Shown piece by piece: positions 1-5,377 of a DNA stretch of 5,377 nt (position 1 is its first letter; the number at the start of each line of letters is the position of its first letter). The DNA comes from Phenylobacterium sp. (GTDB lineage Bacteria; Pseudomonadota; Alphaproteobacteria; Caulobacterales; Caulobacteraceae), in assembly GCA_028698405.1 (NCBI GenBank), contig JAQVDF010000167.1, positions 1 through 5,377 of the forward strand. The letters are read 5' to 3'. A program made the position numbers and the translations under genes. Under the pieces are notes generated by a model that was given only the letters and a program-made list of their open reading frames with translations, had not been told where the DNA came from and made no database searches.

Positions 1-2475
1 CGCAGGCTCGGGCTCGGGTTCGGGCTCGCGCGCCGGCTCGGCGGCGACGGGCTCCGGTTGCGCCTCGGGCTGAGTCTCGGCGACAGGCGCCTCGGCCGCA
101 GCAGGCTCGGCGACCGCCTCCGGCGCAGCCGGCTCGGCCGCGGCGGGTTCGGCCGCCTGAGCCGGCTCGTCGACCGCCTCGGCGGCGGGCGCCGCCTTGG
201 CCCGGCTACGCGAGCGGCGGGCCCGCTTGGGCTTTTCCTCGACCGGCGGCAGCTCGACCCAGATCTCCTCTTCCTCCGCCGCGGGAGCGGCGGCGGCCGG
301 GGCAGGGGCCTCGGTCACCGGCTCCGGCGCCGAAGTCGCGGGCGCGGCGGCGGCGACCGGCTCGGACTGCTCGGCGGGGATCGGCGCTGCGGCCTGGAGG
401 GGCGCGGCCGGACGCAGGTCCTCGGCCGGGTCGTGCCAGACGAACGGGTCCTCGCCCCAGGGCGCCCAGGGGCGGATCCAGGCGTAGACGTCGTTCGGGC
501 GGGCGTCCTCGCGCATCCGCCGGCCGCCGCGCCGACCGCGCCGACGACGTCGGCCGTGGCCGTCGTCCTCTTCGCGCGCCTCGGCGCTCTCGCGGGATTC
601 GGCCGCGGGCCGTTCGCCGCCTTCGCGGACCTCGTCTCCACGACGGCCGCGCCGACGGCGTCGACGGCGTCCGCCCCGACCGCTCTCGGAGTCGCCGACG
701 TCCGCCTGGCGGGCGTCGCCGTCCTCGGCCTCGACTTCGTCGTCCTCGTCGAAGCCGGCCTCGACCTCTTCGTCCTCCACCTCGTCGTCGATCGGCGGGG
801 CGTAGGCGGCCGCCGGCGACGAGGCCACCGGCACGTGGTCGGGCCGAGGCTCGGAGGCGGTGCGTTCGATTTCGTGGTCGGCGTGCGGCAGGGCGTCGTC
901 GATCACCACGGTGACGAACACGCCCATGTTCTCGTGCAGCCGGGCCAGGTGGTCCCGCTTTTCGTTCAGGATGTAGAGGCCGACGGCGCGCGGCGTCTTC
1001 AGGGTGAGCTCGCCGGGACCCTTCAGGGCCTCGACCTCGACCGCCCGCAGGGCGGCCAGGGCGCTGGACTCCACCGAGCGCACGCGGCCCGTGCCGTTGC
1101 AGTGCTCGCAGACGTGGGTGGTGCCTTCCAGCACGCCGGTGCGCCGGCGCTGGCGGGAGATTTCCATCAGGCCGAAGGGGCTGATCTTGCCCATCTGCAC
1201 CCGGGCGCGGTCGTCCTTGAGGCAGTCCTTCAGCTTCTTCTCGACGGCCCGGTTGTTCTTGGGCTCGTCCATGTCGATGAAGTCGATGACGATCAGGCCG
1301 GCCAAGTCGCGCAGGCGAAGCTGCCGGGCGGCCTCCTCGGCGGCCTCCAGATTGGTCTTCAGCGCCGTGGCCTCGATGTTCCTCTCGCGCGTCGAGCGGC
1401 CGGAGTTCACGTCGATGGCGACCAGCGCCTCGGTCTGGTTGATCACCAGGTAGCCGCCGCTCTTCAGCGGCACCACCGGGGAGTAGATCTGGCTGAGGTG
1501 GTCCTCGACCTTGTGCCTGACGAACAGCGGTGTCGGCTCGCGGTAGAGCTGCACCTTCTTGGCCTGGGACGGCATCAGCATGCGCATGAAGTCGCGTGCT
1601 TCCTTGAAGCCGGCCTCGCCCTCGACCCAGACCCCTTCGATGTCCTTGTCGTAAAGGTCGCGGATCGCCCGCTTAACCAGGTCCTCTTCCTCGTAGATCA
1701 GCGCCGGGGCGATCGAGTGGAGGGTGGTTTCGCGGATGTTCTCCCACAGCCGCAGCAGGTACTCGTAGTCCCGCTTGATCTCGGCCTTTGTCCGCTTGGC
1801 GCCGGCCGTGCGGACGATCAGGCCCATGCCTTGCGGCACGTCCAGGCTCTGGACCACGCCCTTCAGCCGCTTGCGGTCGGTGGCGGTGGTGATCTTGCGG
1901 CTGATGCCGCCGCCGCGGGCGGTGTTGGGCATCAGCACGCCGTAGCGGCCGGCCAGCGACAGGTAGGTGGTCAGCGCGGCGCCCTTGTTGCCGCGCTCCT
2001 CCTTGACGACCTGCACCAGCATGATCTGCCGGCGGCGGATCACTTCCTGGATCTTGTACTTGCGCATCAGCCGCCGGCGGCGCCGGGCGACCTCTTCCTC
2101 CATGACGTCGTCGTCGTCGTCGTCCGCGGCGGAAATCGCGCCGTCCTCGTCCTCGACGTCCTCACGCACGGCGGCGGGGGAGTCTTCCTCCTCGGCCTCC
2201 TCGCGCAGCAGCGCTTCCCGGTCGGCGACCGGAATCTGGTAGTAGTCGGGATGGATTTCGTTGAAGGCGAGGAAACCGTGGCGGTTGCCGCCGTACTCGA
2301 CAAAGGCCGCCTGAAGCGACGGCTCTACGCGGGTGACCTTGGCGAGATAGATGTTTCCCCGAAGCTGTTTCCTGCTCTTGCTCTCGAAATCGAAATCTTC
2401 AACGCGGTTTCCATCGACGAGCACCACACGCGTCTCTTCGGCGTGGGCGGCGTCGATCAGCATCTTTTTTGTCAT
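1..2475 (-). CDS. rne: Ribonuclease E, degradosome endonuclease and scaffold (3' end outside window)
   Basis: RNase E is a cytoplasmic single-strand endoribonuclease that starts mRNA decay, processes structured RNAs and scaffolds the RNA degradosome. The 825 residues seen read, in order: an N-terminal segment beginning MTKKMLIDAAHAEET; an S1 domain (about 35-180) split by an acidic then arginine-rich insertion (about 86-135); a 5'-sensor region with R222-T223 in VRTAG; and a DNase I-like catalytic domain. That domain has metal-binding D355 and N357 in AIDVNSG and D398 in IDFIDM, the expected equivalents of E. coli D303, N305 and D346. The zinc-link CEHC (C456, C459) and the small domain (to about 560) follow. 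The tail is disordered, charge-patterned and Ala/Pro/Glu-rich. No in-frame stop occurs before the edge; the C. crescentus protein is about 900 residues, so roughly 75 are missing, including where a C-terminal PNPase-binding motif would lie. The start at 2475 has a GGAG nine bases upstream; an in-frame ATG at 2463 is a weaker alternative. Confidence 0.97.
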   Translation of the reverse strand, partial: MTKKMLIDAAHAEETRVVLVDGNRVEDFDFESKSRKQLRGNIYLAKVTRVEPSLQAAFVEYGGNRHGFLAFNEIHPDYYQIPVADREALLREEAEEEDSPAAVREDVEDEDGAISAADDDDDDVMEEEVARRRRRLMRKYKIQEVIRRRQIMLVQVVKEERGNKGAALTTYLSLAGRYGVLMPNTARGGGISRKITTATDRKRLKGVVQSLDVPQGMGLIVRTAGAKRTKAEIKRDYEYLLRLWENIRETTLHSIAPALIYEEEDLVKRAIRDLYDKDIEGVWVEGEAGFKEARDFMRMLMPSQAKKVQLYREPTPLFVRHKVEDHLSQIYSPVVPLKSGGYLVINQTEALVAIDVNSGRSTRERNIEATALKTNLEAAEEAARQLRLRDLAGLIVIDFIDMDEPKNNRAVEKKLKDCLKDDRARVQMGKISPFGLMEISRQRRRTGVLEGTTHVCEHCNGTGRVRSVESSALAALRAVEVEALKGPGELTLKTPRAVGLYILNEKRDHLARLHENMGVFVTVVIDDALPHADHEIERTASEPRPDHVPVASSPAAAYAPPIDDEVEDEEVEAGFDEDDEVEAEDGDARQADVGDSESGRGGRRRRRRRGRRGDEVREGGERPAAESRESAEAREEDDGHGRRRRRGRRGGRRMREDARPNDVYAWIRPWAPWGEDPFVWHDPAEDLRPAAPLQAAAPIPAEQSEPVAAAAPATSAPEPVTEAPAPAAAAPAAEEEEIWVELPPVEEKPKRARRSRSRAKAAPAAEAVDEPAQAAEPAAAEPAAPEAVAEPAAAEAPVAETQPEAQPEPVAAEPAREPEPEPEPA
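5..28. repeat. Short tandem GGCTCG repeat encoding Glu-Pro dipeptides
   Basis: Four 6-base units (three GGCTCG and one GGTTCG) lie in tandem. On the minus strand they encode an alternating Glu-Pro stretch of RNase E around residues 817-824. Imperfect copies of the same Glu-Pro and Glu-Pro-Ala coding pattern continue through about position 180. The repeat is probably just low-complexity linker coding, liable to expand or contract in 6-base steps without shifting frame. Confidence 0.7.
196..276 (-). other. Acidic-hydrophobic-basic motif in the RNase E tail
   Basis: Residues 734-760 read as an acidic run (E734-E737), a hydrophobic core IWVELPPV (738-745) and then a Lys/Arg-rich segment KPKRARRSRSRAK (748-760). 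It sits between long Ala/Pro/Glu linkers. Composition suggests a combined protein-binding and RNA-binding element. The function is not recognised. Confidence 0.45.
421..492 (-). other. Tryptophan-rich short motif in the RNase E tail
   Basis: Residues 662-685, directly after the second arginine block, hold four tryptophans (W666, W670, W673, W680) plus F678 in a Pro/Asp-rich setting. The core reads WIRPWAPWGEDPFVW. This is an island of aromatic residues in an otherwise Ala/Pro/Glu/Arg-rich disordered tail. Such islands in RNase E tails are typically partner-binding microdomains. I cannot say which degradosome partner (aconitase, RNase D, or another) would bind it. Confidence 0.5.
517..792 (-). 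other. Alternating acidic and arginine blocks in the RNase E tail
   Basis: Residues about 562-653 alternate in charge. An acidic block (about 563-585, rich in Asp and Glu) is followed by an arginine block around 602-612 (GGRRRRRRRGRRG). A mixed acidic stretch (about 614-638) comes next, then a second arginine block at about 642-655. The segment has low complexity and no predicted fold. In Caulobacter the disordered C-terminal half of RNase E, with its charge patches, is known to drive formation of ribonucleoprotein condensates (BR-bodies), and arginine-rich stretches bind RNA. The assignment of those roles here is by composition and position. Confidence 0.7.
2071..2220 (-). other. Acidic/arginine-rich insertion in the RNase E S1 domain
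   Basis: Residues about 86-135 of RNase E interrupt the S1 fold. The segment is strongly acidic, with clusters around 92-98 and 106-111 and six consecutive aspartates at 118-123. It ends with E126-E128 followed by five arginines (131-135), after which the recognisable S1 sequence resumes at KYKIQEVIRRR. E. coli RNase E lacks an insertion of this kind. In C. crescentus an insert in the S1 domain is reported to be helical and to lie in the region that binds the helicase RhlB directly. The same role here is inferred from position and composition, not shown. The six GTC units on the plus strand (2107-2124) are the aspartate run and may vary in length between strains. Confidence 0.7.
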
Positions 2476-2484
2476 TAGGCGGAT

Positions 2485-2488
2485 CTCC
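2485..2488 (-). promoter_or_regulatory. Shine-Dalgarno sequence of rne
   Basis: Read on the minus strand this is GGAG, nine bases before the ATG at 2475, which supports that start over the in-frame ATG four codons later. It lies in a small inverted repeat (GCGG AGAT CCGC, 2479-2490). In the rne mRNA a four-pair hairpin could therefore place the GGAG partly in a stem and partly in the loop. Confidence 0.65.
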
Positions 2489-2784
2489 GCGGCGCGCCTG
2501 ACCGGTGAGGCCGGGGCGCAGCCAGCTTGTATGAGGGGCGCGCGCAGGACCGCCGATCGCGACGCCAATGGCGGCGCGGGCGTTGAAAGGCCGAGATGGG
2601 GCTCGTGCGACGCTGCCCATAATGTGTTCCCAAGACGCACCGCAGGGCGCGCGATCGGATGAGTGCGTCGGGGCCGGTGACGACCGTGGGCGACGCGTGG
2701 GGTCGGCGAACACGGCGCCTGCGATAGGGCCGGGCGCGTTCGCGCGGCGCGACATTGCAACACTGAGGGGCAAAAGGAAAGCGG

Positions 2785-2810
2785 CTCTCGGTCGCAACGT
2801 CTGCTTAACC
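2785..2810 (+). promoter_or_regulatory. Possible housekeeping promoter of amiC
   Basis: GCTTAACC at 2803-2810 matches the Caulobacter sigma-73 -10 consensus GCTANAWC at all but two positions. CTCTCGG at 2785-2791 is a poor match (4 of 7) to the -35 TTGACGS, at an allowed spacing of 11. The AT-rich patch is the only one close upstream of amiC. TTAACC is also a CtrA half-site, but the second half-site of the TTAA-N7-TTAA box is absent. This is a weak prediction. Confidence 0.22.
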
Positions 2811-2850
2811 GTTTATGCACCCGCCTTCGGCGTAGTATTCGAATTCCTTC

Positions 2851-4059
2851 ATGCTCAGTGTCCATGGGCGAGGCATGCTCGCACGCGTACGAGGTCTGTT
2901 GCAGCGATCGACGGTGCGTTTCGGTGCGGCCGCGCTGGCCGTCGTCGCGGCGCTGAGTCTGGTCGCCGCCTCGCAGGCCGCGCCCGCGCAGTCGGGCGTC
3001 AAGCAGGTGCGGGTCGGCGGCAGCGCCGCCGAGACCCGAATCGTCCTCGATCTCGACAGCACCGTCTCCGGCAAGGTGAGCACCGAGACCCCGGCGAGCG
3101 GCCGGCTGGTCGTGGCTCTGCCGGGCGTCAACGTCGACAAGCCGCTGCAGGGCGGGCGCTACGGGCTGATCAAGGGCTGGATGCTGGATGAAAGCGGCGG
3201 GGCCGCCCGCCTGCGCATCGACCTGGCCGGCGAGGCCGCCATCAAGCGCCGCTTCCTGCTGCCGCCCGCCGACGGCATCGCCCACTATCGCTACGTGATC
3301 GACCTGGCGGCGGCCAAGCCGTCGGCGGCCACCGCCCAGCTGACCAGCCGTCCCACCCAGGTTCGCGCCGCGCCGCTTCGGCTGAAGAAGGTGGTGGTGA
3401 TCGACGCCGGCCACGGCGGCAAGGACCCCGGCGCCAGGGGCCAGCGGCTGGTGGAGAAGGACGTTACTCTGGCCGCGGCCGAAGCGCTCAAGGCGCGGCT
3501 AGAACGCGACGGCCGCTACAAGGTGGTGCTGACCCGCTCCAGCGACCAGTACGTGGCCCTGGAGAACAGGGTGCAGATCGCCCGCCGGGCCGACGCCGAC
3601 CTGTTCATCTCGCTGCACGCCGACGCGGGGACCGAGGACGGTCTGCGGGGCGCTTCCGTCTACACCCTGTCCGACAAGGCCGCGCACCGCTCGGCCAAGT
3701 TCGTCAACAAGGAGGACTGGTTCATCAGCGCCAGCGCCTCGGGCTACAGCGGCGTGCGCGACATCCTCCTGGACCTGACCCAGCGGGCCACCAAGAACCG
3801 GTCGGCGGCCTTCGCCGAAGTGCTGCTGGACGGCATCGACGACCACACGCCCCTGCTGCGCCGCAGCCACCGGGAGGCCGGACTGGCCGTGCTGCTGGCT
3901 CCCGATGTGCCGGCCGTACTGCTCGAAATGGGCTTCCTGACCAATCCGAAGGACGAGGCCAACCTGGGCTCCAAGGCCCACCGGACCCGGCTGATGAACG
4001 CCGTTGGCGACACCATCGACGCCTACTTCACAGAGCGTACGACCCTCGCGGCGCGCTGA
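2851..4059 (+). CDS. amiC: Periplasmic N-acetylmuramoyl-L-alanine amidase with AMIN domain
   Basis: This is a complete zinc amidase of 402 residues that cuts the bond between N-acetylmuramic acid and the stem peptide, mainly to separate septal peptidoglycan at division. It has an arginine-containing n-region, a hydrophobic stretch (about 25-40) and a likely signal cleavage near SQA-APAQ (about 43). An AMIN septal-targeting domain (about 49-152), a short linker and an Amidase_3 domain (about 179-395) follow. Zinc ligands and catalytic residues are H188 in DAGHGG, E202 in LVEKD, H256 in SLHAD and E359 in LLEMGFLTN. The segment about 278-340 corresponds to the region that in E. coli AmiB/AmiC carries the autoinhibitory helix relieved by LytM activators; the Caulobacter amidase similarly depends on the LytM protein DipM. 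Neither candidate start, 2851 nor the in-frame ATG at 2875, has a good ribosome-binding site; 2875 would give a more typical signal-peptide length. The gene probably shares an operon with the PBP downstream. Confidence 0.93.
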   Translation: MLSVHGRGMLARVRGLLQRSTVRFGAAALAVVAALSLVAASQAAPAQSGVKQVRVGGSAAETRIVLDLDSTVSGKVSTETPASGRLVVALPGVNVDKPLQGGRYGLIKGWMLDESGGAARLRIDLAGEAAIKRRFLLPPADGIAHYRYVIDLAAAKPSAATAQLTSRPTQVRAAPLRLKKVVVIDAGHGGKDPGARGQRLVEKDVTLAAAEALKARLERDGRYKVVLTRSSDQYVALENRVQIARRADADLFISLHADAGTEDGLRGASVYTLSDKAAHRSAKFVNKEDWFISASASGYSGVRDILLDLTQRATKNRSAAFAEVLLDGIDDHTPLLRRSHREAGLAVLLAPDVPAVLLEMGFLTNPKDEANLGSKAHRTRLMNAVGDTIDAYFTERTTLAAR

Positions 4060-4066
4060 CGCGGGC

Positions 4067-4085
4067 CGCCAACTGGTCGTTGGCG
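4067..4085 (+). terminator. Stem-loop after amiC (attenuator or weak terminator)
   Basis: CGCCAAC, a 5-base loop TGGTC, then GTTGGCG form a perfect 7-pair stem starting eight bases after the amiC stop codon. No T-run follows (CCCCCTGCG), so it is not a classical rho-independent terminator. It could stabilise the 3' end of a processed amiC transcript or lower expression of the next gene. A second, weaker 4-pair hairpin (CCCC at 4087-4090 with GGGG at 4098-4101) follows directly. Confidence 0.35.
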
Positions 4086-4179
4086 CCCCCTGCGAACGGG
4101 GCTAGAGCAGGGCCCGAGCTTGGAGCGTGCGCCGGGCGCGGGACCGCCCCTAGCGGGACGCGCATCGGGGCGGGCCCTC

Positions 4180-4184
4180 GGAGG
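4180..4184 (+). promoter_or_regulatory. Shine-Dalgarno sequence that decides the PBP1A start
   Basis: GGAGG is the strongest ribosome-binding sequence between amiC and the PBP gene. It lies ten bases before the in-frame TTG at 4195. The ATG at 4187 is only two bases downstream, too close, and opens a frame that reads ATG CGA ACT and then TGA. Confidence 0.6.
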
Positions 4185-4194
4185 CGATGCGAAC

Positions 4195-5377
4195 TTGAGA
4201 CCTGCTGACAGATGGCTCGCGGTCGCCGGGGTTGCGGCGCTCTCCGCCATCGCGGTGGCGGGATTGTGCCTGGCGATCTACACGGCCTGGCTGTTCCACG
4301 ACATGCCCGACGCGGCCGACCTGGCCGACTATCGGCCGCCGACCGCGAGCCGCGCCTATGCCTGGGACGGCACGCTGATCGGCGAGTTCTCGCGCGAGCG
4401 GCGCATCTACGTGCCCTACGACGCCATGCCGCCGACCCTGGTCCAGGCCTTCCTGGCCGCCGAGGACCGCAGCTTCTTCCAGCACGGCGGCGTCGACCCG
4501 GCGGGCCTGACGCGGGCGATGATCAAGAACGTCTTCAACCTGGCGCGCGGGCGCCGACTGGAGGGCGGTTCGACCATCACCCAGCAGGTGGCCAAGAACG
4601 TCCTGCTCACCAGCGACGTCACCCTGGGCCGCAAGCTGCGCGAGGCCATCCTGGCCGGCAGCCTGGAGCGGGTGCTGACAAAGGAGCAGATCCTCGAACT
4701 CTATCTGAACGAGATCTGGCTGGGCTACCGCTCCTACGGGGTGGGCGCGGCCGCCTACAACTACTTCGGCAAGTCGATCAACGACCTGACCCTGTCCGAA
4801 GCCGCCTACCTGGCCGCGCTGCCCAAGGGCCCGCAGAACTATCATCCGATCCGCCGCAAGGAACAGGCGGTCGCCCGGCGCAACTGGATCCTCGGCGAGA
4901 TGGCCTCGCTCGGCTGGGTCAGCCACGAGGAAGCCCGCAAGGCGATGGCCGAGGACCTGAAGGTCCAGCAGGCCCCGACCCGCGCCAAGTACCGCGACGC
5001 CGACTACTTCGTGGAGGAGGTCCGCCGCCGGGGCCTGGCCACCATGGGCGACGAGCTGCTGGAAGGCGGCTACTACATGCGCACCACCCTGGACCCGCGG
5101 CTGCAGACCGCCGCCCGGGTGGCGCTGATGAAGGGCCTGGAAGCCTACGACCGCCGCCACGGCTGGCGCGGCGCCAAGTTCCGCGTCGACATTGCGCCGG
5201 GCTGGGAGAAGGCTGCGCTGAAGATCCCCAAGCCTGCCGAGCGGACCGAGTGGCGCCACGCGGTGGTCACCGACACATCCGGTGGCGTGAAGGTGCTGAC
5301 CGTCGAGAACGGGGCCGGCGAGCTGGTCGCCGCCGACGTCTCCTGGGCGCGGGCCGGCAAGGGCCTGAATGTCGGGG
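4195..5377 (+). CDS. mrcA: Bifunctional penicillin-binding protein 1A (3' end outside window)
   Basis: This class A PBP polymerises glycan strands from lipid II (glycosyltransferase family 51) and crosslinks them (transpeptidase); it is anchored in the inner membrane. The 394 residues seen begin with a short tail and one transmembrane segment (about 7-32). The GT51 domain (about 45-230) follows with all its motifs: catalytic E90 in EDRSFFQHGG, GGSTITQQ (124-131), RKLRE with the second catalytic glutamate E150, KEQILELYLNE (163-173) and ARRNWIL (227-233). A linker follows, then the YYMRTTLDPRLQTAA segment (293-307) typical of the GT-to-transpeptidase transition, and an OB-like domain start around 350-386. 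The transpeptidase SxxK, SxN and KTG motifs lie beyond the edge; PBP1A proteins usually run about 800 residues. The frame is certain. The TTG start is inferred from the GGAGG upstream and because the next ATG (4303) would delete the membrane anchor. The gene starts 135 bases after amiC on the same strand. Confidence 0.93.
   Translation, partial: MRPADRWLAVAGVAALSAIAVAGLCLAIYTAWLFHDMPDAADLADYRPPTASRAYAWDGTLIGEFSRERRIYVPYDAMPPTLVQAFLAAEDRSFFQHGGVDPAGLTRAMIKNVFNLARGRRLEGGSTITQQVAKNVLLTSDVTLGRKLREAILAGSLERVLTKEQILELYLNEIWLGYRSYGVGAAAYNYFGKSINDLTLSEAAYLAALPKGPQNYHPIRRKEQAVARRNWILGEMASLGWVSHEEARKAMAEDLKVQQAPTRAKYRDADYFVEEVRRRGLATMGDELLEGGYYMRTTLDPRLQTAARVALMKGLEAYDRRHGWRGAKFRVDIAPGWEKAALKIPKPAERTEWRHAVVTDTSGGVKVLTVENGAGELVAADVSWARAGKGLNVG

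Larger units (their letters stand above)
2476..2850. other. Divergent intergenic region between rne and amiC
   Basis: These 375 bases separate two genes transcribed away from each other, so both promoters and the rne 5' leader should lie here. I see the rne ribosome-binding site, several short GC-rich inverted repeats (for example GCGCGTTCGCGC at 2734-2745) and an AT-richer patch at about 2803-2850 before amiC. A smaller AT-containing patch at 2618-2632 reads ACATTATG on the minus strand but has no convincing -35 partner. I see no tRNA, no rho-independent terminator, and no small ORF with a ribosome-binding site and sensible composition. Long open frames crossing the region are expected at this GC content. 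Confidence 0.6.

Noticed and set aside
1..180. A CRISPR-like or intergenic repeat array, suggested by recurring GGCTCG units
   Set aside because: The units are very short and imperfect, and they are in frame with the RNase E tail, where they encode Glu-Pro-Ala linker.
58..2478. A plus-strand open frame of about 800 codons lying entirely opposite rne
   Set aside because: It uses the same codon boundaries as rne, so it stays open simply because rne uses no TTA, CTA or TCA codons, as expected at this GC content. Its translation is low-complexity Arg/Gly/Leu/Val with no recognisable domain, and the minus-strand reading is unmistakable RNase E.
2618..2632. An rne promoter at the AT-containing patch (ACATTATG on the minus strand)
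   Set aside because: No -35 element fits at 16-18 bases upstream, and it does not match the Caulobacter -10 consensus.
2399..2797. A minus-strand open frame upstream of and overlapping the rne start, considered as an rne leader peptide
   Set aside because: It is too long for a leader peptide, has no convincing ribosome-binding site and shows arginine/proline-rich filler composition. It only gains interest as the frame reached by a -1 shift at the A6 run.
2805..2818. A CtrA box before amiC
   Set aside because: Only one half-site (TTAACC) is present; the bases where the second TTAA should fall read TGCA.
2568..3191. A plus-strand open frame crossing the intergenic region into amiC
   Set aside because: It overlaps the amiC signal peptide and AMIN domain in another frame, and its translation is Arg/Ala/Gly-rich with no ribosome-binding site or domain.
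4150..5259. A long minus-strand open frame opposite the PBP1A gene
   Set aside because: It mirrors the PBP codons in a GC-rich gene. The plus strand carries every GT51 motif in order, and the minus translation shows no family features.

Overview
The window is very GC-rich, densely coding DNA from an alphaproteobacterium, most likely a member of Caulobacterales (Caulobacter, Phenylobacterium or relatives). The evidence is the translated RNase E: its N-terminus, its long acidic/arginine insertion in the S1 domain and its charge-patterned tail all resemble the Caulobacter crescentus enzyme as I remember it. The order rne <- | -> amiC -> PBP1A also resembles the Caulobacter arrangement. I had no database, so genus and orthology are recognised, not measured.

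Layout. (1) Positions 1-2475, minus strand: rne (RNase E). The start codon and 825 codons are present; the C-terminal end lies beyond the left edge. (2) Positions 2476-2850: a 375-base divergent intergenic region with the rne ribosome-binding site, probably both promoters, and one AT-richer patch that may be the amiC promoter. I see no RNA gene or convincing small ORF there. (3) Positions 2851-4059, plus strand: a complete periplasmic N-acetylmuramoyl-L-alanine amidase (signal peptide, AMIN domain, zinc Amidase_3 domain), called amiC. (4) Positions 4060-4194: a short GC-rich spacer with a perfect stem-loop just after the amiC stop and a strong Shine-Dalgarno sequence at its end. (5) Positions 4195-5377, plus strand: the first 394 codons of a class A penicillin-binding protein of the PBP1A type. 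It probably starts at a TTG codon and runs off the right edge before the transpeptidase domain.

How the genes work together. RNase E is the endonuclease and scaffold of the RNA degradosome. The two plus-strand genes act on the same polymer in opposite senses: the amidase removes stem peptides from peptidoglycan, chiefly at division, and PBP1A polymerises and crosslinks glycan strands. They probably form an operon. Nothing in the sequence links them functionally to rne beyond the shared upstream region.

I found no clearly new system. The items most worth a second look are short tryptophan-rich and acidic-to-basic motifs in the disordered RNase E tail, the S1 insertion, an in-frame A AAA AAG slippery heptamer at codons 2-4 of rne, and the TTG start of the PBP gene, which lies in the same frame as amiC with no stop between them.
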